The notes under the pieces: generated by a model
The model's input: only the letters and a program-made list of their open reading frames with translations
The model's database searches: none
Told to the model about the DNA's origin: nothing
Shown: piece after piece, positions 1-5,953 of the stretch
How the letters are laid out: each line of letters opens with the position of its first letter
Numbering within the stretch: the stretch's first letter is position 1
Source of the DNA: UBA4421 sp028228615
Lineage (GTDB): Bacteria; Pseudomonadota; Gammaproteobacteria; Pseudomonadales; Azotimanducaceae
Reading direction: 5' to 3'
DNA: 6,460 nucleotides
Assembly (NCBI GenBank): GCA_028228615.1
Contig: JAOJBS010000047.1
Coordinates: 1 to 6,460 of the forward strand
Translations under genes and position numbers: made by a program

Positions 1-81
1 CCTAGGCTAGTTGGCCCCAGAGTCTATAGCGGTTAAGGTGCATATTGATTTTTTGACGAAGGCTTTGCCACTCCTGACTTG

Positions 82-105
82 TTTGCGAGCAGTTTTTGCG
101 AGCAG
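82..105. repeat. 11-bp direct repeat upstream of the first gene
   Basis: TTTGCGAGCAG occurs at 82-92 and again, identical, at 95-105, separated by TT, so the period is 13 bases. It lies about 80-105 bases before the preferred ATG of the secreted protein gene. A perfect 11-mer twice in 24 bases is seen directly. Whether it is a regulator-binding site or simple slippage duplication cannot be told from the sequence. A possible -35 hexamer, TTGACG, sits just upstream at 53-58, but I found no good -10 element at the right spacing. Confidence 0.6.
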
Positions 106-186
106 CAATCACAAGTACGCTGATGTTATTTGCAGGCATTGAATTTCGAAACGAAAGATCCGGTAAGCGACAAATTGGGGAATTGG

Positions 187-1044
187 ATGATTTTATTAGG
201 ACGTATTTTGTCAGGCTTAATACTGATGAGCTTGGTCAACGCTGGGTTGGCAGAGGACTACTCGGCCCCCCGAGGACCCGGTGGCAAGCCCGATTTAAAT
301 GGTGTTTGGCAGGTCTTTAATCGGGCCAACTACGATATAGAACCCCATGCGGCTCGTGCTTCACTGGCCATGGTCGAGGGCGACTTAGGCCCCGTACCGG
401 CGCCCGCTATTGTCGCCATTGGCTCGCTGGGTTCAGTGCCAGGTGGGTTAGGTGTGGTGGTGGGCGACAAAATTCCCTACAGCCAACAAGGTCTCGCCAA
501 AAAACTGCAAAACCAAGCCGCTTGGCTTACCAGTGATCCAGAAATTAAATGCTACCTGCCCGGCATTCCTCGGGCCAACTATATGCCTTATCCATTTCAA
601 ATTTTGCACAGTGAAAGCGCCCTATTCTTCTCTTACGAATACGCGGGTGCTGTGCGCAATATTCATCTAACAGACCCAGGCGAGGCCCCCATTGATTCTT
701 GGATGGGCCAGTCTTACGGCTATTGGGAGGGCGATACGCTGGTGATTGAGGTGACGGGCCAAAATGATCGAACTTGGTTCGACCGCGCCGGTAATCACCA
801 CAGTGATGTAATGAAAGTCACTGAGCGTTATACGCCTACCAGCGATTACACTATGGATTACCAGGTGACGATTGAGGACGATAAGACCTTTACTGCGCCA
901 TGGCAGATGCAAATGACTTTGTATCGCCGTACGGGAGCGGATGCGCAAATACAGCAGTTTAAATGTGTGGAGTTTGTAGAGGAGCTAATGTACGGGTCTT
1001 TACGCAAGGGCGTGCACAAGGGCGCTGACCACGACGTTAAGTAG
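187..1044 (+). CDS. Secreted protein of unknown function, 'PDLxGVW' / 'WEGDTLV' type
   Basis: Function is unknown; it is probably periplasmic. I chose the ATG at 187 (285 residues) because it follows GGGG at a suitable distance and places a clean signal peptide at the N-terminus: Arg6, a hydrophobic stretch at 7-17, and likely signal peptidase I cleavage after Ala22 (GLA|ED). The frame also allows a TTG start at 130, which would put 19 polar residues before the signal and is less likely. The mature protein has PDLNGVW at 35-41, KCYLPGIPR around Cys122, YWEGDTLVIEV at 179-189 and FKCVEF around Cys260. From memory, this motif order is common in uncharacterised secreted proteins of Acidobacteria and marine Proteobacteria; I give no family number. 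Cys122 and Cys260 are the only cysteines, so a disulfide is possible. The TAXI binding-protein gene starts 28 bases downstream on the same strand with no visible terminator between, suggesting co-transcription. Confidence 0.85.
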   Translation: MILLGRILSGLILMSLVNAGLAEDYSAPRGPGGKPDLNGVWQVFNRANYDIEPHAARASLAMVEGDLGPVPAPAIVAIGSLGSVPGGLGVVVGDKIPYSQQGLAKKLQNQAAWLTSDPEIKCYLPGIPRANYMPYPFQILHSESALFFSYEYAGAVRNIHLTDPGEAPIDSWMGQSYGYWEGDTLVIEVTGQNDRTWFDRAGNHHSDVMKVTERYTPTSDYTMDYQVTIEDDKTFTAPWQMQMTLYRRTGADAQIQQFKCVEFVEELMYGSLRKGVHKGADHDVK

Positions 1045-1072
1045 TTATTTTTAAGCCTGATTAAAGAAGTTT

Positions 1073-2050
1073 ATGAAACTTACCGTCTATCTTATTTTCC
1101 TCGCGCAGTTTTTGCTCTGGGGCTGCGGCGCTAAACAAGAAACCTTGTCTATTGCCACGGGAGGTCCAGCGGGACTCTACTATCCCATTGGCGGCGGCAT
1201 GGCCTCAATCTGGTCCGCTGAATTAGATACCGTGAATGTTAAAGCGGAGGTCACTGGCGGGTCTGTGATCAATGTCATTCAGGTGTCTCGTCGCGAAAGT
1301 GATATGGGTATAGCCATGGCAGATGTGGTGACTGACGCCTACAACGGGCAGGGGCGTTTTCCCCAGCCGTTGCCGCTGAACGTACTGTTTACCGCCTACC
1401 CAAATATTGTGCATATTCTCACCTTGGCTGATAACGGCATAGACAGCCTTGAAGATATGCGCGGCAAGCGTGTATCTGTTGGCGCCCAAGGTTCAGGCAC
1501 CGCTGTTGCGGCAGAAAATGTGCTTACTGGACTGGGCGTCGGTATGGAAGAAATAGCCGTGCGATATCTGAGCTTTGGCGAATCTACTTCCGCGCTAAAA
1601 GACGGCACCATCGACGCTGGCTTCGTTGTGGGTGGTTTGGGCTTGGCAGCGGTGACTGAACTTGCCGTGACCCGAGACCTAAAATTAATCAACCTGAGTG
1701 AAGCGCAACTGCAGCGGCTCGGCGAGCAGTTTCCCGCCTATGCAGGCTACGTTATTCCAGCGGGCACCTATACCGGCATTGACACAGACACCTCTGGACT
1801 TGGTATTTGGAGTGTCATAGTTGTGCATGAAGATATGCCAGAGCAATTGGGCTTTGCCCTGACCTGCAAGCTCTACCAACGCCGTGATCAATTACTCAAA
1901 GTCTCTCAGGTGGCCAAGGCCATGACGGTGGCCAATATTCATAAGCTGGCTGCGGTGCCGTTGCATCCCGGTACACAGCGTTATCTAAAAGATCCGAATG
2001 CTGCGTGTAATGAAGCGGGTGCTGAGTTGGCTAGCGGTGCTGGCAGATGA
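1073..2050 (+). CDS. TAXI family TRAP transporter solute-binding protein
   Basis: This is the extracytoplasmic substrate-binding subunit of a TRAP transporter of the TAXI class. It should bind a small solute in the periplasm and deliver it to the permease encoded next. The 325-residue length is normal for the family. The N-terminus is a hydrophobic signal (about 5-17) ending LLWGC, so Cys18 may be lipidated; Trp at the -2 position is unusual for a lipobox, and signal peptidase I cleavage nearby is an alternative. TGGPAGLYYPIGGG at 29-42 is the classic TAXI N-terminal signature. GAQGSGTAVAAENVL at 137-151 and the segment IDAGFVVGGLGLAAVTEL match the conserved ligand-lobe regions. Two further cysteines, Cys265 and Cys312, lie near the C-terminus. 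The ribosome site is weak (AAGAAG at 1064-1069). The substrate cannot be read from sequence; known or proposed TAXI substrates are organic acids and amino acids such as glutamate. Confidence 0.95.
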   Translation: MKLTVYLIFLAQFLLWGCGAKQETLSIATGGPAGLYYPIGGGMASIWSAELDTVNVKAEVTGGSVINVIQVSRRESDMGIAMADVVTDAYNGQGRFPQPLPLNVLFTAYPNIVHILTLADNGIDSLEDMRGKRVSVGAQGSGTAVAAENVLTGLGVGMEEIAVRYLSFGESTSALKDGTIDAGFVVGGLGLAAVTELAVTRDLKLINLSEAQLQRLGEQFPAYAGYVIPAGTYTGIDTDTSGLGIWSVIVVHEDMPEQLGFALTCKLYQRRDQLLKVSQVAKAMTVANIHKLAAVPLHPGTQRYLKDPNAACNEAGAELASGAGR

Positions 2051-2076
2051 AGAACGCAGCGGTGATAGGTTAGAAG

Positions 2077-3996
2077 ATGTTGTTCGAACATAATAAAGAT
2101 CACTGGCTGGTCGGTCGCATTGCGCTGTTGGCCGCCGTTGGGTTATCAATTTTTCAGTTGTGGCAGCCTTTAGCTGGATTTTTTCCCGCAGAATTTTTGC
2201 CTTTTGAATCGGTCTTAGGCCTGCAACCTGCCACTTACTTCAGGCCAATCCACTTATGCTGGATTTTGTGTCTGGGGTTCCTTGTTTATCCACTGAGCAC
2301 TCAGGTTAGCACTCAGGTTAGTGCTCTGCGTTGGCTAGACTTCGTTTCCATCTTCGCGGTGCTTTGGGCCAGTGAAAGGATTTTGAGCTTTGACTACCGC
2401 TCTATAGAGCACCTGTTAAATGGCCTGAGTAATGAAGATTTTGCTGCCGGCCTAATTATTGTTGCGGCCACTCTAGAGATGGCCAGGCGCTCGGTGGGCG
2501 CTGTGATGACGGTGGTGGGTTTGGTTTTTTTGATCTACAGCGCATTTGGCAATGTGCTGCCAGATGTCCTAGCCAGCAAAGGGTTCAGTATTGAACGCAT
2601 TATTCGCTTTCAAGTATTCACTGGGGCCGGGCTTTATGGCGCGCCCATTGGTATTGCTGCCGGTGCGGTGTTTAGTTTTGTGTTGTTTGGCGCGTTTTTG
2701 CAGGTGACCGGCGCTGGACAGTTTTTAATTGATTTATCCTTTGCCGCTGCGGGTAAGTACCGGGGCGGTCCAGCCAAAGCGTCAGTGCTTGCGTCAGCGG
2801 CCATGGGTTCAATATCTGGCAGTGCTATTGCCAATACGGTAACCACGGGGTCGCTCACAATTCCTATGATGAAGAAGCTCGGGTATAAGCCAGAGCAGGC
2901 GGCAGGTATAGAAGCGGCTGCGTCCACGGGCGGTCAGATCATGCCGCCAATTATGGGGGCCGGCGCTTTTGTCATGGCAGAGTTCACTAAAACCCCTTAT
3001 GGCGAAATTGTTTGGATCGCACTGGTACCTGCGGTTTTGTACTTTAGTTCAGTGCTTTTATACGTTCACCTAATGGCAGCCAAGGCAGGCTTTAAAGGTA
3101 TGCAGGGGCAGCCCGGCGCTTGGGGCGTGTTTGTTAACGGTCTACATTTTATGCTGCCCCTGGTTTTGATCACTGCATTGCTGTTACGGAACTACTCACC
3201 CGTATTGGTGGGTGTAGCAGGCACTGCTGCGGTAGTGGTGGCAAGTTTATTGCGCAAGCACACACGTATTGGCTTAAGGCAATTGGTTGAGGGTCTTAAA
3301 CAAGGCGCAATGTTGGCTATTTCAATTTCTATTGCCTGCGCGGTAGCTGGCATTGTGGTGGGCGTTATTGGTCAGACTGGGGTTGGCCTACAATTTACCG
3401 AGTCTGTTGTATCGCTCAGTAGTGGGCAGCTTTGGTTGGCCTTGTTGCTCGTGGCTATTGCAGCGCTAGTGCTGGGTATGGGCTTGCCGGCGACGGCTGC
3501 CTATATTGTCTTGGCAGTGATGACCGGTCCTGCATTGCAGGAACTGGGTTTGGCGTTAATCACCGCGCACATGATTATATTTTGGCTGTCACAGAGTTCT
3601 AACGTTACCCCACCTATTGCCTTGGCAGCCTTTGCCGGAGCTGGTATTGCCGGTGCGGCGCCCATGCGTTCGGCAGTGAAAGCTTTTAAGTTGGCTAACG
3701 GCCTGTTTGTTATTCCGTTGATGATGGCTTACTCGCCACTGTTGTTAACGTCAGAATACGGTTGGACCCCGGTGCTCGGGGCAGGGGTGGTTACAATGAC
3801 CATGATTGTGGCCGTAGCGGTTTGTGTAGAAGGTTATTTATTTACTCATGTGGCCAACGTTTCGCGTTGGGCCTCATTACTGGTAGCTGGACTGTTGGTT
3901 TATCCCAATGATGTGAGTCACTACATTGGCTTGTTCTTGGCTTTAGCCGTGTTTGCGAAGAACTATTTCGACAGTCGGCGACAAACGGCGAGCTAA
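2077..3996 (+). CDS. TRAP transporter fused permease subunit (DctQ-DctM type, TAXI-associated)
   Basis: This is an inner-membrane permease in which the small 4-helix (DctQ-like) and large 12-helix (DctM-like) TRAP subunits are one polypeptide, the usual partner of TAXI binding proteins. It should drive secondary, ion-coupled import. Early membrane spans are visible near 13-30, 57-73, 86-101 and 121-160, corresponding to the small subunit. The DctM part begins around 190, with the conserved stretch GSISGSAIANTVTTG at 244-258, GGQIMPPIMGAGAF at 285-298, GMGLPATAAY from 467, and NVTPPIALAA from 509. A hydrophobic C-terminal tail of further spans follows from about 555. The 639-residue length is at the short end for this fused family. 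The start at 2077 has TAGG at 2066-2069 and lies 26 bases after the binding-protein stop, so the two are surely co-transcribed. Residues 74-81 are a duplicated STQV from a 12-bp tandem repeat. Confidence 0.95.
   Translation: MLFEHNKDHWLVGRIALLAAVGLSIFQLWQPLAGFFPAEFLPFESVLGLQPATYFRPIHLCWILCLGFLVYPLSTQVSTQVSALRWLDFVSIFAVLWASERILSFDYRSIEHLLNGLSNEDFAAGLIIVAATLEMARRSVGAVMTVVGLVFLIYSAFGNVLPDVLASKGFSIERIIRFQVFTGAGLYGAPIGIAAGAVFSFVLFGAFLQVTGAGQFLIDLSFAAAGKYRGGPAKASVLASAAMGSISGSAIANTVTTGSLTIPMMKKLGYKPEQAAGIEAAASTGGQIMPPIMGAGAFVMAEFTKTPYGEIVWIALVPAVLYFSSVLLYVHLMAAKAGFKGMQGQPGAWGVFVNGLHFMLPLVLITALLLRNYSPVLVGVAGTAAVVVASLLRKHTRIGLRQLVEGLKQGAMLAISISIACAVAGIVVGVIGQTGVGLQFTESVVSLSSGQLWLALLLVAIAALVLGMGLPATAAYIVLAVMTGPALQELGLALITAHMIIFWLSQSSNVTPPIALAAFAGAGIAGAAPMRSAVKAFKLANGLFVIPLMMAYSPLLLTSEYGWTPVLGAGVVTMTMIVAVAVCVEGYLFTHVANVSRWASLLVAGLLVYPNDVSHYIGLFLALAVFAKNYFDSRRQTAS
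2296..2319 (+). repeat. Perfect 12-bp tandem duplication inside the permease gene
   Basis: AGCACTCAGGTT is present twice back to back (2296-2307 and 2308-2319), followed by a degenerate start of a third copy (AGTGCTC). It is in frame and encodes Ser-Thr-Gln-Val twice at residues 74-81, in the polar loop between the second and third predicted membrane spans. This looks like a replication-slippage duplication tolerated in a loop. Confidence 0.8.
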
Positions 3997-4022
3997 CTAA
4001 TGCTGCCTAATCTTAATGAACT

Positions 4023-4457
4023 CTAAGTTGGGTCAGCGTTATCTCGTTGGTTTAACCACGCCTCGTGGGGCGTGAATTTATCGCCCTCCCAAAATCCCCA
4101 TTCGCTGTTTTTGCTGCCTGTGATGATAAAGGTCCACACCGGCTTGCCGCCGAGGAGGTGCACAATGTGCCTGTGTTTGGCGCAGCGAAAATGCGGACGC
4201 CAAGCTTTCACCTGGACTAAGCCATCACTTTTTGGCGTTCTTTCTAAATAGGCGCTAAAGGGCATGGTGATGAACCACCACGGGTGGTCGTGAAAGGCGC
4301 GGTCGTCGTCGCCCTTATGAAATTTGTGTAACCGTATGGTGAAGCCTAACCATATGATCCAGCGTTCCAAATAAGGCTGGTTGTCGTCAAAAACCAGATC
4401 ATGGGTGCAGCCGAACTTGGCCGAACCAATGGCCCATATTTTTTCGAAATAGATCAT
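4023..4457 (-). CDS. Small cupin-like protein with HDHPW motif, function unknown
   Basis: This 144-residue protein has no signal peptide or membrane span and is probably cytoplasmic. Its function is unknown. HKGDDDRAFHDHPW (47-60) followed by a beta-rich stretch, then KHRHIVHLL (94-102) and WTFIITGSKNSEWGFW (108-123), matches a group of small cupin-like proteins known from phages and diverse bacteria, as recalled from memory. In this layout His56, His58 and one or both of His97 and His100 would be candidate metal ligands of a small beta-barrel. No substrate can be proposed. The gene ends 26 bases from the permease stop on the opposite strand, so the two converge. Its start is 130 bases from the divergent P450 start. 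The ribosome site is poor: upstream on the minus strand there is only AAAGATG, and a 4-codon ORF (MTHK) there ends overlapping the ATG. The aromatic-rich composition and motif conservation favour a real gene. Confidence 0.8.
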   Translation of the reverse strand: MIYFEKIWAIGSAKFGCTHDLVFDDNQPYLERWIIWLGFTIRLHKFHKGDDDRAFHDHPWWFITMPFSAYLERTPKSDGLVQVKAWRPHFRCAKHRHIVHLLGGKPVWTFIITGSKNSEWGFWEGDKFTPHEAWLNQRDNADPT

Positions 4458-4587
4458 TTATGAGTCATCTTTTGGTTTTCTTTGAATCTCTTGGGAATCT
4501 TCTGAGGATCATCTTGGGGTCAATACACAATTCAGTGGTTTAGTATAAAGTGGATTATTCATTTGGTTAAGTTGTAGAGGAAAATCT
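4458..4587. promoter_or_regulatory. Divergent intergenic region between the cupin-like gene and the P450 gene
   Basis: This 130-bp region must hold the promoters of both divergent genes. Three imperfect ~12-bp units follow one another: AATCTCTTGGG (4485-4495), AATCTTCTGAGG (4496-4507) and ATCATCTTGGGG (4508-4519). A second pair, AGTGGTTTA (4534-4542) and AGTGGATTA (4549-4557), is spaced 15 bases apart and brackets TAGTATAAAG (4541-4550), the best -10-like sequence for the P450. No consensus -35 lies at the right distance, which would fit an activator-dependent promoter. A good ribosome site, AGAGG, is at 4576-4580, seven bases before the P450 ATG. The promoter and operator roles are inferred; the repeats are seen. 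Confidence 0.45.
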
Positions 4588-5844
4588 ATGCAAGTAATTA
4601 CGCAATCCCCCGAGCTTGATAATGCGTTGGTAGACGCCTCTAACTGGGCAGACGAAAAGTGGGTGCATGACCAGTTCACTTGGCTGCGCGAGAACGCGCC
4701 TCTGCAACAGCTGTCCCCCGAAGGCTTTGAACCATTTTGGAACGTCACCCGCTATAACGACATTAAAGAAATTGAAGGCAACAAACAGGTCTTCATTAAC
4801 GACCCGCGCCCGGTCTTGGGCTTGCAAATGGTCAATGAGGTTATGCAGCAAATGTCTGGGCGTAAGCACTTGGTGAGGTCCCTTGTGCAAATGGATGACC
4901 CAGATCATATGAAGTATCGGCGCCTGACCCAAGGTTGGTTTATGGGCAGTAACTTGCGCAAGTTGCAGGGCCGTGTCGATGAATTAGCCGACCAATATGT
5001 GTCGCGTATGGCGGACATGGGTGGGGAATGTGATTTTGTCAAAGATGTCGCCATGTGGTTTCCGCTGCGGGTGATTATGTCCATTCTCGGCGTGCCTGAG
5101 GAAGATGAGCCATTAATGCTCAAGTTGACTCAGGAATTGTTTGGCAGCACCGATCCTGACGTCACGCGTTCCTTCGACATGATGGAATTTATGGACGTGG
5201 TCTTAGACTTTGAAAAGTATTTTGCTAAGTTGACTCAGGCTCGGCGCGAAAACCCAACAGATGATGTGGCTTCACTCATTGCGAATGCCCAAGTAGATGG
5301 CGCGCCCATTCCTGAACATGAGGCCAACGGTTACTACATTATTATTGCCACTGCGGGTCATGACACCACGAGTTCATCCACCGCAGGCGGGCTATTGGCG
5401 CTGCTACAAAACCCTGATCAAATGGCCAAGCTGCGTGGTGATCTGGATGCGCATTTGCCTACCGCAATTGACGAGATGATTCGCTGGGTCAGCCCAGTGC
5501 GGCACTTTATGCGTACGGCCACAGAAGATTGCGTGGTTGCTGGTCAGACTATTCGCGCCGGCGAGTCGGCGCTGCTTTGGTATCCATCGGCTAATCGTGA
5601 CCCAGCAATATTTCCTGAGCCCGATGAATTCCGTGTGGATCGTAAAGGTGCCAAGCAATTGGCCTTTGGGTTTGGTGCCCACGTTTGCCTTGGCCAGCAC
5701 CTTGCCCGAATGGAGATGAGTGCCTTGTTCAAGGCGCTACTCAACCGTGTTGAACACATTGAGTTAGCGGGCGAGCCCACCTATATGCAGTCCACTTTTG
5801 TGGGCGGCCTGAAGAGTCTGCCCATTCGCTATCGCATGAAGTAA
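4588..5844 (+). CDS. Cytochrome P450, CYP108 (P450terp)-like
   Basis: A soluble heme-thiolate monooxygenase of 418 residues, full length for a bacterial class I P450. It has no membrane anchor. Visible landmarks in order are the C-helix MDDPDHMKYRR (102-112), the I-helix oxygen-activation motif AGHDTT (256-261) followed by three serines, the K-helix ExxR pair Glu296/Arg299, the meander Arg352, and the heme loop FGFGAHVCLG (360-369) with Cys367 as axial ligand. Long stretches, such as GVPEEDEPLMLKLTQ, the AGHDTTSSS region, YPSANRD, CLGQHLA and the C-terminal NFVGG-like segment, agree closely with P450terp (CYP108A1, alpha-terpineol hydroxylase) as I remember it. A small hydrophobic, perhaps terpenoid, substrate is therefore the best inference, but the true substrate is open. 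It needs a ferredoxin and reductase, and neither is encoded in this window. The start is supported by AGAGG at 4576-4580. All catalytic landmarks are intact. Confidence 0.97.
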   Translation: MQVITQSPELDNALVDASNWADEKWVHDQFTWLRENAPLQQLSPEGFEPFWNVTRYNDIKEIEGNKQVFINDPRPVLGLQMVNEVMQQMSGRKHLVRSLVQMDDPDHMKYRRLTQGWFMGSNLRKLQGRVDELADQYVSRMADMGGECDFVKDVAMWFPLRVIMSILGVPEEDEPLMLKLTQELFGSTDPDVTRSFDMMEFMDVVLDFEKYFAKLTQARRENPTDDVASLIANAQVDGAPIPEHEANGYYIIIATAGHDTTSSSTAGGLLALLQNPDQMAKLRGDLDAHLPTAIDEMIRWVSPVRHFMRTATEDCVVAGQTIRAGESALLWYPSANRDPAIFPEPDEFRVDRKGAKQLAFGFGAHVCLGQHLARMEMSALFKALLNRVEHIELAGEPTYMQSTFVGGLKSLPIRYRMK

Positions 5845-5851
5845 CGCCAAG

Positions 5852-5953
5852 TTGAGCGAGTCTTTTGCTAGGGCGACCCAGACCCTCCTTGTAGGGGATA
5901 TGCGTTTAGAGGTGGCGCCGGAAAATGGCGGCAGCATTGTGATCAGATTCTGA
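5852..5953 (+). pseudogene. Out-of-frame N-terminal fragment of the aldose 1-epimerase
   Basis: This frame encodes TQTLLVGDMRLEVAPENGGS followed by IVIRF and a TGA stop at 5951-5953. The pattern '(L)RLEvAPExGGSI' is the usual beginning of aldose 1-epimerase-like proteins, whose next conserved part (ACFPMVPY...) continues one frame away from about 5941-5980 onward. The frame is open upstream to a TGA at 5837. Possible starts are TTG at 5852, eight bases after the P450 stop, and ATG at 5900, which has AGGGG only two bases in front and is therefore a poor start. The change of frame is equivalent to a loss of 3n+1 bases (or a gain of 3n+2). The distance between the GGSI and ACFPMV motifs is also shorter than I expect, which suggests a small deletion of roughly 20-30 bases. 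A sequencing or assembly error is the alternative. Confidence 0.6.

Noticed and set aside
53..81. A sigma-70 promoter with TTGACG at 53-58.
   Set aside because: The -35 hexamer is good, but nothing at 16-18 bases downstream resembles TATAAT.
2..139. A 45-codon minus-strand ORF starting MPANNISVLVIAARKNC and ending at the window's left edge.
   Set aside because: It has no ribosome site, no recognisable motif, and its start overlaps the upstream region of the secreted protein gene. It could be a small gene, but length and context do not support it.
130..186. TTG start at 130 for the secreted protein.
   Set aside because: It would place 19 polar residues ahead of the signal peptide; the ATG at 187 has a better ribosome site and gives a normal signal peptide.
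3997..4022. A bidirectional terminator between the convergent permease and cupin-like genes.
   Set aside because: The 26-base gap has only a four-base inverted match (CTTA/TAAG) and no GC-rich stem or T-run.
4567..4932. A 121-codon minus-strand ORF overlapping the P450 N-terminus.
   Set aside because: It lies antisense to clear P450 coding sequence and has no recognisable motif.
5883..5896. CCCT...AGGG hairpin, and AAGGAGG on the minus strand, between the P450 and the epimerase.
   Set aside because: The stem is only four base pairs with no U-run, so it is not a terminator; no minus-strand start codon follows the Shine-Dalgarno-like sequence.
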